Source: CAWBRY01 sp963791295 (lineage in GTDB: Bacteria; Bacteroidota; Bacteroidia; Chitinophagales; Chitinophagaceae). Taken from it: 64,000 bases of DNA. This document shows, piece by piece, positions 9,141-19,548 of this stretch (its first letter is position 1; each line of letters begins with the position of its first letter). Position numbers and translations under genes: made by a program. The stretch is taken from the NCBI GenBank assembly GCA_963791295.1, contig CAWBRY010000001.1, forward strand, positions 1,674,001 through 1,738,000. The letters are read 5' to 3'. Below the pieces are notes generated by a model that saw only the letters and a list, made by a program, of their open reading frames with translations, was not told where the DNA came from and ran no database searches.

Positions 9141-12100
9141 TTATTTTACGGGTAATTCAATTATAAATTCGCTTCCTTCCCCCTCCTTCGTGGCGACCCT
9201 CAGTTCGCCTCCATGAGCTTTTACTATATCATACGATAGGGATAATCCCAATCCCGTTCCTTGTCCCGTAGGTTTGGTAGTGAAGAAGGGTTGGAAGATT
9301 TTATCCAACACTTTTTGAGGGATACCATCACCATTGTCTTTCACTCTTATTTCGATCTTGCCAGCTACTTTTTTTTGTGTGTACTGAAACTGCGGGCTCA
9401 TAGCGACTATCGGCCGTCGCTGAGGCTTTGGCGGCCTCCTTCTTTGGCTGCCACGGCGTAAAAAGCATTGTTGTATAAATTCAGCAATACTCTTCCGATA
9501 TCTTGAGGGATGATGTTTATTTTCCCAATAGCTTTCATCAAAGTCGGTTTGTAAAGTGGCATTGAATGACTTATCCTTTGCCCTAAGGCCATGATATGCC
9601 AATCTTAAATATTCATCTGCCAAGACATTGATATCGGTCGGTTCTTTTACACCGCTGCTGGTACGGGAATGCTGCAGCATACCTTTTACAATGGCATCGG
9701 CACGTTTGCCGTGATGGTTTATTTTTTCTTCGTTATCTTTAATGTCATTCGCTATTTCAATTACTTCTTCTTAATTTCCTTCTATTCCTCCTTTTTCAAT
9801 TCTTCAATTAATTCCGTATTTAAGTCCGAGAAATTATTTATGAAGTTTAAAGGGTTTTGAATCTCATGAGCGATGCCGGCCGTGAGTTCACCTAGTGAAG
9901 CCATTTTTTCGGATTGGATAAGTTGAGCTTGGGTAACCTTCAATTCATGATAGGCCTTTTCTATCTCCCGTGCCTGTTTCAATTCCATTTCCCTTGACCG
10001 ATCCCGCTCTCTTGAAATTGCTCTTTTGCGCAAATAACGGCCTATGAAAATCAGGGCGACTATAATGCATAGGCCATAAAAAACATAGGCCCACCAGGTT
10101 CGCCACCAGGGAGGTTTTATTATAATGGTAATCGAGGCACCTTTTTCATTCCAAACCCCGTCGTTATTTGTTCCTATTACCCTAAACGTATATTCGCCTG
10201 GATCAATATTGGTATAGGCCACATAATGCCTGGGGCCGCTTTGAACCCAGGTTTTGTCTACGCCTTCCAATTGATATGCATATCTATTTTTATCTGGATT
10301 GAAAAAGCTTAGGGAAGAAAACTCGAAAGAGAAATAATTCTGGTCGTAATTTAAAATAATCTCTTTTAATTCATTAGCGCCTCTTATTAGGCTATCGAAT
10401 AATTTAAACCGCGTAATCACTATGGGTGCGATGGAACTATCTGTTTTAATTTGGCGTGGATCGAAAAAATTAAATCCATTATTTCCTCCGAAATATAATG
10501 TGCCGTCCTTACCCTTACACCTGGCACCCCGGGCTCTGGCACCAGCTCCAAAAATGTTGCTTTGCAATCCATCTTTATAGTCATAATTTGTGAATGTCTT
10601 CGTAACGGGATCAAATCTTGACAGGCCATTTTGTGTTCCCAACCAAAGATGATTTTCATTGTCTTCTAAAATAGAAAATATATTATTATCTGGCAGCCCA
10701 TGTTTGTCTGTGAATCTTGTAAATTTTTGACTTTGATAATCGAACTTGCATAGACCTCCGCCCCAGGTTCCAACCCAAAGAATTCCTTTGGCGTCCTCAT
10801 GAAAGCTACTTACGATATTGGAGCTAATGCTTGAGCTGTCATCAGGAAGTGTTTATAATGAGTGATACGATTTGTTCGCGTATCCAACCTGTCAGTAGCA
10901 ATACTGCCATTGCCTACCCATACATAGCCTTTAGAGTCGGCAAAGACTGGTTATTGCTGTGCCTATCACTCAGGGTAGTAGAATCTCTTTTGTCGTGGTA
11001 CCAATGTTCGAAAGTTTTTGATCTCTCATCGAATTTCTTAAGGCCCTCGCCTGTTCCCAGCCAGATAGATCCATCTGGGCCTTCACAAATCGAAAAAATC
11101 TCCAGACTAAATATCCTTTTATGATTCTGGTCAAGGATACTATAATGAGTAAATTGCTCCTGTTTCCTCATTAAATTGGGATAACATATCTCCATTGCAT
11201 ATCCATAGATGTCCGTGCTTATCTTTTAGAATCGCATTAATGACATCATGTCTCAACGTTCTGGAACTAGTAGGAGCTGCTTGTGTATTTCGTAAACTGA
11301 TTGGTCGTCTTATCCCAGCGATTTAATCCTTTAGAAGTTCCTATCCAGATAATACCAGATGAATCTTCGGCTATGCTAGTAACCTCATTGCTGCTTAACG
11401 AATTGATATTGCTGGGATCGTTTTGCCTAAGTCTAAAGCCCTTGTCTTTCAGGTTCACCTTGTTAAGCTTTCCAAGCGACGAACTTGCCCATAAAACCCC
11501 TGCCGTGTCTATGAGTATGTTATTAATATCGTTATTACCTATACTGAAAGGATCGTTCGGGTTGTGAACATATGCGGTAAACTCGGTACGTTCCTTATTC
11601 AACCTATTCAATCCTTTGTCGGTACCGATCCATAGATTTCCCTGCTTGTCTTCTTGAATCCCATGGCCACCCCACGCGAAAGAAGCGTTACTGCTAATCG
11701 ATTTAACATTCTTAGGATCGTTTTGATAGCGTTTAAAACGACCTGTTTTCTTGTCGAAACTATTTAATCCTTTGTCGGTCGTCATCCAGAGAATTCCTGC
11801 TCTGTCTTCAAAGATAGAGTTGATATTATCGCTGCTTAACGTAGTTGAATCATGTGGATCATGTTTATAATTCCTACTAATCCTGGAATGACCCGCTTTC
11901 ACAGCACTTAAATTTATTTGGTGTAGTCCTGTCAAATTTGCTACCCACAATACACCAGCCCGGTCCTTATAAATGCAGTTTACACCGTCAATATCCTCCC
12001 AGCCAGGCAAGGTGAGGTGCCCCAAATCAAAGGTATCTGGCAAAAACTGACCTGTTTGTCTGTTAAAACGGCACAATCCACTCCCAAGACTTCCTACCCA

Positions 12101-12544
12101 CAGTGTGCCCTCGCTGTCTTCACCAATTGACCAAATATTGGGATTATTGAACTTTGCCGTTGATGAAGGCCTATAACAACTAAACTTTTCGGTGGCCAAA
12201 TCAAACTTACACAAGCCTTCGAACGTCGTAACCCAGATCACTCCGTCGTGATCTTCAAAAATGTTATATATAAGATTTTGAGAAATAGAATTGGAATCGA
12301 ATGGATCAAACCGGTATTGGGTAAATGTATAGCCGTCATATTTATTTAAACCACGCTGACTTCCGAACCAAGTATAGCCTTTCCTGTCCTGCAACATGGC
12401 CGTTACATTATCATTTGACAATCCTTCTTCAAAACCAATTTTGTAAAAGCGTAAGTTCTCAGCTTGACCATAGCTGTCCCAGGTCATCGCCAGGAAAAGA
12501 AGTATAAAAAGGATTCTTATTTTATCTTTCACACTAATGGACAT
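9141..12544 (-). pseudogene. Propeller-type sensor histidine kinase (Reg_prop/Y_Y_Y), multiply frameshifted
   Basis: A large membrane sensor kinase of roughly 1,100 residues. The N-terminal 425 residues (11267-12544) hold a signal peptide and repeated two-component propeller blades (VTAMLQDRKGYTWFGS, IFEDHDGVIWVTT, IAEDSSGIIWIGT). Further blades lie in 10660-11195. 9782-10642 encodes the last blades, the Y_Y_Y domain (NRYAYQLEGVD, then PGEYTFRVIGTN), a membrane helix (AYVFYGLCIIVALIFIG), a coiled coil, and the HisKA helix with GIAHEIQNPLNFI, whose His is the phosphosite. 9141-9680 encodes the ATPase (DNGDGIP, GTGLGLSL). The N box (VLLNLYNNAFYAV) sits in another frame at 9407-9592. At least six frame changes occur. 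No receiver or AraC domain follows, unlike many hybrid relatives. Confidence 0.85.
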
Positions 12545-12579
12545 GAAATTTCACTTAAGGTAGCAAATTTTACTTAGGA

Positions 12580-12885
12580 TCATTTCTCTACCGCTTCATA
12601 AACCTTTTTACCTTCAAACATAGTCCACAATATTCGAGCGCCATTCATAGCTTCCGGAGATACAGTGAGTATATCTCTGTCGATTAAAATCATGTCGGCA
12701 AATTTCCCGGCTTGAAGAGAACCTATCTTCTTTTCCATTCTCAGAGCCTTTGCTGCTTCTGATGTATAGGCATACAACATAGCAAGCCGTGGCATGCATT
12801 GGGTACTGTCCAGGACACCCATCGATCCTTTCCTCTGTTGCCGTTTCCGTTCCCTAAAAAATAGTAAGAAGCGAATTTGTTTCAT
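12580..12885 (-). pseudogene. Amidohydrolase remnant (C-terminal end)
   Basis: About 100 codons. The last 75 residues match the end of metal-dependent amidohydrolases of the YtcJ kind: YTSEAAKALRMEKKIGSL, QAGKFADMILIDRD, then a final strand VLWTMFEGKKVYE-like region. The metal-binding TIM barrel is absent. The N terminus MKQIRFLLFF looks like the start of a signal peptide, which suggests a large internal deletion that joined leader and tail, rather than simple loss of the 5' end. It lies 15 bases after the GAF gene on the same strand. A non-functional fragment is by far the most likely reading. Confidence 0.7.
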
Positions 12886-12900
12886 GCTTGTATAGTGAAT

Positions 12901-15284
12901 TTACTGCTCAACATTTACTTTTACCCTTATTGCTTTCAGACCGCTGATGCTCTGGACATCTTCCAGTTCAAGCATTTCTTTATCATTGGCCAGTAAATTG
13001 TTCTGTTGAAGAAAATGAAAATATTCATCATATTCTGCGACTTCAAGGGCATGAGAATAAACAATGGCAATAGTCCCGGACTTTATAAGCCTTTCTCCGG
13101 TATTTTTTATTTTGACTTTGTCAATCCTTTTTTTAAGAATTTCAAAACGAATACTTTCTGAACCTTCCACATCAAACCGTCTTTCATCTTTTCTGAAACT
13201 GATGCAGATTGGTTTATTGTAAACCAGTACCAGTTGTGTGGTTTGAAGGGGAATAGGAATGTTTTTAGCTAACTGGTGAGTAAGGCGGGTAATTTCAGCC
13301 ATCACCGATAATTGCCAGAGCCGGATTTTTTTCAGGTCAAGAAAATCAAATGTTTTATGCGGTGTAAAAGATTTCCCCATATAAATATTGTATTCCACCC
13401 CATCAGTCCTGAATTTTTCAAAATAGTGAGGATAAAACTCCTGGATTTTATCCTGTTCTGTTTCCAGATACCGGGAAATCATTGCATTTATTTTCCCAAT
13501 ACTTTCATCATAGTCACGCCGGTATCTTATTTAAATGGCCCGTAACAGGATCAACAGATTCGATGTAGTGAGTAACTGGCTCAAAGCCACCATCATCAAG
13601 CGGCAGGTGCTTGAAGAAAGGTTTTACTTCGAGTTCAAGAAATTTATTAACCTTTTCTTCATCTTCAGCTAATAATCTGCTTTTTATTTTTTGCCTGAGA
13701 TCATTATTCTTTTCAAGAAATACAGGTAAAGATTCTGTCACCAGCTCATGTGGATTATCTTTAAGTTGTTGTAAGGTTGATTCTATCAGATTCAATTGAT
13801 CAAGAAGATCTTTCTGGTAACACCGGCTTCTTTCCGTAGATGAATCTTTCACATCTACAGCGCCGTATACAGGGTATACCTGGTCAAAACTTACTACGCC
13901 AATTTCGCGAGTTGAATCTGCCTCTTTTTCTTTGAGGTATACCAGCGCCTCTTCCAGGAATTTCCATTCAACTATCGGCAGCAAAGCCGTGAATTTTTCC
14001 AAAATAAGAGATCCGACTTCATTTTTAAATTGTGAGATGTAATTCTTGCACGCCATTTCAAAAAATGAATAAACCGGTTCAAGTTTTTTCAAGGTTTCAA
14101 CATTCAGCACTCCGGGAGTAGGGGACGACGCTTCCATCATGCCGATCAGTTCATTATTATCAAATAAAGGGGTAACTATATAGCAACAGTCCGAAGAATT
14201 TTTCAGATATCCAGTCAGCGGAAAATTTTTTTGTTCCGGGACCGGATTCGTGGAGGTTACTTATAAACAAGGGCTTTTTCTCCCGGCTGAGCAGTAAAGC
14301 GAGATGACTATAAGCAGCTTCTTTTTCTTCAGGCGATGAAAGGCCTTTCAGTAAAATGCTCGTTCCGGAGTATTTATCATAAAAAACGAAGAGGTCGTTG
14401 AGCTTAAGAAATGGGCTTAGACTCACTTCAACATTTTTTAGTCCTAGCATTGTTTCAACCGCTGATCTCAGTTTTTTATATCCGGGTTGTGGTTGATCTG
14501 ATTGCATTTCAATCAGCGCATTCTTCACTTCCGTCACACACGATTCTACCGTTACATCAGCAATGCTCCTGCGTATGATAAATCCTTCAAATGAGAATAG
14601 AGAAAGTGGAAATTCCCGCTGCAACCGCACAAGATCAATAATCGATCCCGTGCTTTGATCAATAAGATCAACAGGGAAGCGAGGGAGTTTGCCCGACACA
14701 GTTACTTCGATGAAGCTTTCATCAATATGTACGCGGCTGTACCGAAGTAATCCTGTGGCTTTATCAACCCATCTGTTTGTCCTTCGTTCCGGGACCGTAA
14801 TTTCAAAGCTGAAGAATTTTCTGAAAATTAGGCGATACGCCATCATTACAAATTCGGACTGTATTTGTTCAAATGGGCGCTCTGCTGGAAAGGAGATATA
14901 GCCCTGCTCGTCGGGACTAAAATATTTATCAAAGGAATCTGAGGAAAAAAATATTTCAAATTTATATGGAGTACTCAATGCAAAATACTGCAAGTCATTA
15001 TCAGTCGAAAATGGAAATATAGTAGCTGCAATCAACTGGAAGAGATCTTCATGTTTTTCAATGATCTCCGGATTATTCAGTGGTTGCAATAATTCCGGGT
15101 ATTCTTCCAGTTTCTGTATCACATACAGATAGAAATTCAAGAATTGCTCATCAGGATTTTGTATTCTTTCCTTAAGGTGTTTGTAATATGGGGAGAAAGA
15201 TAGGTATGACCTGATTTCAGAACCGACCTTATATTTTGTTGGGTCGGGTATAAGTATTTTCAATCTTGATTTTGTGTTTTTCAT
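12901..15284 (-). pseudogene. GAF domain protein of about 790 residues, two frameshifts
   Basis: Three consecutive minus-strand reading frames (14160-15317, 13514-14140, 12901-13482) join into one protein of the length of a Bacteroidota GAF-domain family that I recall at around 790 residues. At 14160 removing one T from the ATTT run joins SYPFI to DNNELIGMME, the end of the GAF core. At 13514 removing one base near CGGCGTGAC joins GHLNKIP to YDESIGKINAMIS. The C-terminal third contains ISFRKDERRFDVEG and KKRIDKV, which I recall as conserved in this family. Function is unknown; the GAF fold suggests ligand or redox sensing. I prefer the Met at 15284 (MKNTKSRLKI) to 15317. Both breaks look like single-base insertions. 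Confidence 0.75.
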
Positions 15285-15358
15285 TTCACTAATCAAAATT
15301 ATAGGGAATTTTTGCAAATTGGGGGCACATTATGATCGGGGAAGTGCGGGAGAGTCAA

Positions 15359-16480
15359 CTAGGGTTCAATTATCACTTTCATGGCTTTTTCTTTTGAAGC
15401 GTTGCCAAAAACTTTATATGCATCTAAGATATCATCTAGCTTAAAATGATGACTTATTAATGTTGCGGGTTCTAACTTTCCTGATTGCACCGTTTTTAAT
15501 AACATTGGAGTTGTATTGGTATTAACCAACCCAGTAGTAATGGTTATGTTACTGATCCACAGTTTTTGAATCTGAAAATCCACCTTTTTTCCATGGACCC
15601 CAACGTTTGCAAGGTGGCCACCTGGGCGAACGATGTTTTGACAAATGTCAAATGTTTCAGGAATGCCAACTGCTTCAATGGCTACATCAACTCCATCTTT
15701 TGTTTCTGACATAATCGTTTTGATAACATCTTCTAAACCTGAGTTTATTGTGTGAGTTGCGCCTAATTTCTTGGCTAGGTCGAGTCGGTGCTGATCCACG
15801 TCCAACATATAAATTTTAGCCGGAGAATAGAATTGGGCAGTTAGTAGCGCCGCCATTCCTATAGGTCCTGCGCCAACAATTGCGATAGTATCACCTGGCC
15901 TTACGCATCCGTTCAATACTCCTATTTCGTAGCCTGTAGGCAATATGTCACTCAACATAACCAATGCCTCTTCATCCGCTCCTGGGGGAATTGCATAAAG
16001 GCTATTGTCGGCATGAGGAATTCGCACAAATTCAGCTTGCGTGCCATCTATAGTATGCCCAAGTATCCAACCTCCATCTTCACAATGCGAGTACATTTGT
16101 TTTTTACAATATTCGCAACTACCGTCAGACGTAATACACGAAATAATTACATGGTCCCCGATTTTGAAATTCCTAACTGCTTTACCGACCTCTGCCACGA
16201 TACCAACGCCCTCATGACCAAGAGTTGTGCCTGGTAAGACAGAAGGCGTTTTGCCATGCAAGATGCCTAAGTCCGTTCCGCAAATAGTAGTCTTTAATAC
16301 TTTAACCAAGGCATCAGTTGGTTTCCTGATTTTCGGGATGGGTATGCTTTTTAGTTCAATTATACCGGGTCCGCCATATACAAGCCCTTTCATTGTTGGC
16401 TCAGTTGTGGCTGGGTTCAATATTTCCTCTGATTCATTTATTTCCAACTGATCAGGCAAACTTTGCACTATGGCGTTCAT
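15359..16480 (-). CDS. Zinc-dependent alcohol dehydrogenase (MDR superfamily)
   Basis: A medium-chain NAD(P)-dependent dehydrogenase. The catalytic zinc site is seen in TTICGTDLGILHG and GHEGVG; the structural zinc lobe is in GSCEYCKKQMYSHC. The Rossmann motif is VGAGPIGMAALL (about residue 203), followed by an acidic residue after the second strand (MLDVDQHR), which favours NAD. The pattern resembles the alcohol/sorbitol dehydrogenase-like enzymes that act on short alcohols. The first 29 residues precede the usual family start, so MKGLVYGGPG (start at 16393) is an alternative. It is transcribed towards the GAF gene, with 42 bases to that gene's longer start. Confidence 0.9.
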   Translation of the reverse strand: MNAIVQSLPDQLEINESEEILNPATTEPTMKGLVYGGPGIIELKSIPIPKIRKPTDALVKVLKTTICGTDLGILHGKTPSVLPGTTLGHEGVGIVAEVGKAVRNFKIGDHVIISCITSDGSCEYCKKQMYSHCEDGGWILGHTIDGTQAEFVRIPHADNSLYAIPPGADEEALVMLSDILPTGYEIGVLNGCVRPGDTIAIVGAGPIGMAALLTAQFYSPAKIYMLDVDQHRLDLAKKLGATHTINSGLEDVIKTIMSETKDGVDVAIEAVGIPETFDICQNIVRPGGHLANVGVHGKKVDFQIQKLWISNITITTGLVNTNTTPMLLKTVQSGKLEPATLISHHFKLDDILDAYKVFGNASKEKAMKVIIEP

Positions 16481-16877
16481 GATATCTAGTTTAATTAATT
16501 AATTAAATAATTTGGAACTATGCCGCAAATCAAATTATAAAAACTTCAGGAGAGCGGTTGTAAGGATGGAACTGGTTGTTTGAAGAAGTTGAATGATTAC
16601 AAAAGCTTCAGGTGAATAAGGTAAGATAACCTTTTAAGTCGGGTCTTCAGTTTATATGTTCAAATTATTGATTCCTATAGCCCTGCATTTACTAGTATAT
16701 CTCCCACGACAAATAACTAGCGTTTGATATAATTTCTCTATCTCACCACACAAAGAAAGAGTATACCCTTACGTTCGTAAACCATTGGTCAATTGTTCAA
16801 TCTATAATCTCAAACGGGCAATTCGGCATGAAATTTTGACTAGTTTACCACTAACGTTGAAATTCCCCACCGTCCCT
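16481..16877. other. Intergenic region between divergent genes
   Basis: About 400 bases separate the alcohol dehydrogenase start from the preferred kinase start. 16491-16506 is a perfect 16-base palindrome of alternating TTAA units just upstream of the dehydrogenase, a possible operator or simply AT-rich promoter DNA. Around 16733 the plus strand reads TAGCGTTTG, one base too long for the Bacteroidota -7 element. I see no RNA gene or convincing terminator. Confidence 0.4.
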
Positions 16878-19475
16878 ATGAATAAACACAGCATCCCTCG
16901 GTTTAACAATGTTCTATTTCATCTTGCCTTTAATAAAACACCGCAGGCCAATATCATCTCGATTGTAAGCAATGGAAAAATTGTAGTAGCTAACCGTGCA
17001 GCCTGCAAGCTATTGGGCTATTCCCAAAAAGAATTATTAACTAAGAGTAGGGCTGGCATTTTTGATATCAAGGCAAGTGGCTTTATTAAAATGCTGAAGG
17101 AACGAACGGCGGAAGGCCGTTCTAGTGCAACTGTAACGGTTATCAAAAGGTCAGGCGTCTTGATCCCTTGTGCAATCACAACTGCGATATTCATCGATAA
17201 GGATAATATCGAAAAATCAATCACGAGCATTACGGATCTAAGTGCGAGCATCCTCATTCAAGAGTCTATTGACGCAAAAAAGGAAAAAACAGTTGCCGAC
17301 AATATTGTAATTGCCAAATCTGCTCAAAAGAAAATTGATATCAAGAATAGGCGATCCGTGGCGGGCAATATTATACTTGCCAAATCGGTTCAAAAGCAAA
17401 TCGATATTAAGAATAGACGATCCGTTGCAGGCAACATCATAATTGCAAAATTCCAGCAGAAAAAGACCGCCGCAAGAAAACAAAAAGTGGTGGCCTGCAA
17501 TATTGCCGCCGCCCTGGTCAAGCAAAAAAAGATAGATATTAAAAACAAAAGGATTGTTGTCGAAAATATTCATGCTGCCCGGGTACAATCAGACGCGATT
17601 GTGACGGCGAATAATACTTTAATAAAACATATGGGCAGGACATCCTACGATGTTATGTGGGATTGGGATATTTTATCCGGGAAGGTATACGTCGGTGATA
17701 GCGTCAAAGAGGTTTTCGGGTATGTATTGAAAAACAACATCATCAACTTTATTGAATTAAAGCAAAATCTTCTGAAATGTCTGGATGTTTCAGTTATCCG
17801 GGAGTTAGAAGAATCGCTTGCTTCAGATAGCAAGAGTTGGACTGACTCGTTTAATATTAAGAAGATGGATGGATCGACCACATTTGTTAATAGTCGTGCC
17901 ACCATTGTAAGAAATCCTAATGGCAAAGCAATACGGATGATTGGAGCTATACAGGATGTAAGCAAATTGCGGGAACTTGAAATAAAGGTGATGGAACAGG
18001 CCGCCGTTAAGAAAGAGAGCAATGATATGTTTCACATGGCCGCCAAACTGTCTTATGATGGAATATGGGACTGGAACATAATTACCGGCGAATTCTTTTT
18101 AGGAGAAGGATTTGAGCAATTATTTGGCGTTGAGTTTAACAAAGAAAGAAATTCCTATCATGACTGGAATAAGTTTGTTCATTTGGATGATAGGGGAGCC
18201 TTTAAAAAAGGCCTGGCGAAAGCCTTAAAATCGTTGGCTCCGAACTGGGAGCATGCTTACCGTTTTATCAGAACCGATGGGACAGTTGTCAATGTGCTCA
18301 GCAGGGCCAGTATCATTAGAGATGCGGATGGAAAAGCCAGCCGCATGATCGGAGTGATACATGATCTAAGCCGGCAAAAAATCCTTGAGGAAAAGGTGAA
18401 TCAACAAAATGCAACTGCGGAAAAACTACTTATTGAGCACAATGAAAACTTTAGGCTAATGTTCAATTCATCATCTGATGTTTTATATGATATTGACCTA
18501 ACTAGCGATGAAATCATACTGAGCGACGGCTATGAAAAAGAGTTTGGATATAAAAGAGTTCCGCACATGAAGCCATCTGATGTGTGGGGTAAGAACCTGC
18601 ACCCGGCGGACAAAGATGCCGTGCTCAACGATTACCAACGCATGCTCGCTTCCAATGAAACAAGTTGGAAATACAGTTACCGCTTTCTAAGGCTGGATGG
18701 TTCATATGCTAATATATTAAGCCGCCGCATCATCCTCCGCAATGCGGAAGGAAAACCTTACCGTATGATCGGCTCTATGCAGGACATCAGCAAGCAAAAA
18801 ATGCTTGAAGAAAAACTAGAGAATGAAATCAATCTAAAAGAAATGCAGATCGCAAACGCGAAAGAAACCGAACGATCCGATATAGGAAGAGAACTTCATG
18901 ATAATGTCAATCAGTTACTAATTGTATCACGGTTATATCTTGAAATGGCAAAACAGGATGGTTCTAAACGGAAAATGCTTTTAAGCCGTTCTTCCGAATT
19001 TACGCTGAGTGCCATAGAAGAGATAAGAAAATTGACCAAGGGATTGACGACCCAGGGTATCCAAAATCTCAGTCTTTGTGATTCTATTGAAAATCTGGCG
19101 AGAGTCACTATGGAAGTCGACGCAGTAAAAATAACCTGTGCGTTGGACCAATTCACAGAAGATAGGATGAATGACAAATTCAAGCTGAATGTCTTGAGGA
19201 TCATCCAGGAGCAACTGAATAATATATTAAAGCATGCCCATGCTAAGCAAGTGAATATCGATCTTACTCAAAACAATGAGTCCATTACGTTAATTATATC
19301 AGATGACGGTGTAGGTTTTGACACCACTAAAAAAAGCAGGGGTATTGGGATTGACAATATCAAAAACCGGGCAGGAGTTTATAATGGAAATGTAGAGCTA
19401 GCCTCTCAACCCGGGAAAGGATGTACTCTAAAAATCCTATTTATCGCCCCAAATGTTTTACTTAAAACAAATTGA
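16878..19475 (+). CDS. Multi-PAS sensor histidine kinase (NarL/HisKA_3 type) with repeat linker
   Basis: A soluble sensor kinase; I see no membrane helix. The order is PAS-1 (NIISIVSNGKIVVANRAAC), a linker of five 22-residue repeats, PAS-2 (SYDVMWDWDILSGKVYVGD), PAS-3 (SYDGIWDWNIITGEFFLGE), PAS-4 (SSDVLYDIDLTSDEIILSD), a HisKA_3 dimerisation helix with the phosphosite in GRELHDNVNQ, and an ATPase domain (QLNNILKHAHA, ISDDGVGFD, GIGIDNI). The PAS copies are of the PAS_3 kind with RMIGAIQDVS-like ends. I chose 16878 over the upstream 16785 because the paralogue at 23774 begins at an equivalent point. No receiver domain is present; partners are probably the LuxR-type regulators in this window. 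Confidence 0.9.
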   Translation: MNKHSIPRFNNVLFHLAFNKTPQANIISIVSNGKIVVANRAACKLLGYSQKELLTKSRAGIFDIKASGFIKMLKERTAEGRSSATVTVIKRSGVLIPCAITTAIFIDKDNIEKSITSITDLSASILIQESIDAKKEKTVADNIVIAKSAQKKIDIKNRRSVAGNIILAKSVQKQIDIKNRRSVAGNIIIAKFQQKKTAARKQKVVACNIAAALVKQKKIDIKNKRIVVENIHAARVQSDAIVTANNTLIKHMGRTSYDVMWDWDILSGKVYVGDSVKEVFGYVLKNNIINFIELKQNLLKCLDVSVIRELEESLASDSKSWTDSFNIKKMDGSTTFVNSRATIVRNPNGKAIRMIGAIQDVSKLRELEIKVMEQAAVKKESNDMFHMAAKLSYDGIWDWNIITGEFFLGEGFEQLFGVEFNKERNSYHDWNKFVHLDDRGAFKKGLAKALKSLAPNWEHAYRFIRTDGTVVNVLSRASIIRDADGKASRMIGVIHDLSRQKILEEKVNQQNATAEKLLIEHNENFRLMFNSSSDVLYDIDLTSDEIILSDGYEKEFGYKRVPHMKPSDVWGKNLHPADKDAVLNDYQRMLASNETSWKYSYRFLRLDGSYANILSRRIILRNAEGKPYRMIGSMQDISKQKMLEEKLENEINLKEMQIANAKETERSDIGRELHDNVNQLLIVSRLYLEMAKQDGSKRKMLLSRSSEFTLSAIEEIRKLTKGLTTQGIQNLSLCDSIENLARVTMEVDAVKITCALDQFTEDRMNDKFKLNVLRIIQEQLNNILKHAHAKQVNIDLTQNNESITLIISDDGVGFDTTKKSRGIGIDNIKNRAGVYNGNVELASQPGKGCTLKILFIAPNVLLKTN
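17286..17615 (+). repeat. Five tandem 66-base repeats encoding 22-residue helical units
   Basis: Within the kinase at 16878, five in-frame units of exactly 66 bases begin at 17286, 17352, 17418, 17484 and 17550. Their shared pattern is xVAxNIxxAKxxQKxIDIKN. Units 2 and 3 both start RSVAGNII. The period of 22 equals two hendecads, which suits a parallel coiled coil between PAS-1 and PAS-2. The last unit is degenerate and runs into PAS-2. Confidence 0.85.
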
Positions 19476-19548
19476 GTTCAATTTAAATGCAATATAGCGC
19501 CACACAAATGCCCCGATCGGCCATCCATCGTATTTTAAAATCCAAAAA

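Noticed and set aside
16491..16506. TTAA-rich palindrome as a transposon target or origin element
   Set aside because: It is a simple AT palindrome without duplicated flanks or nearby replication genes.
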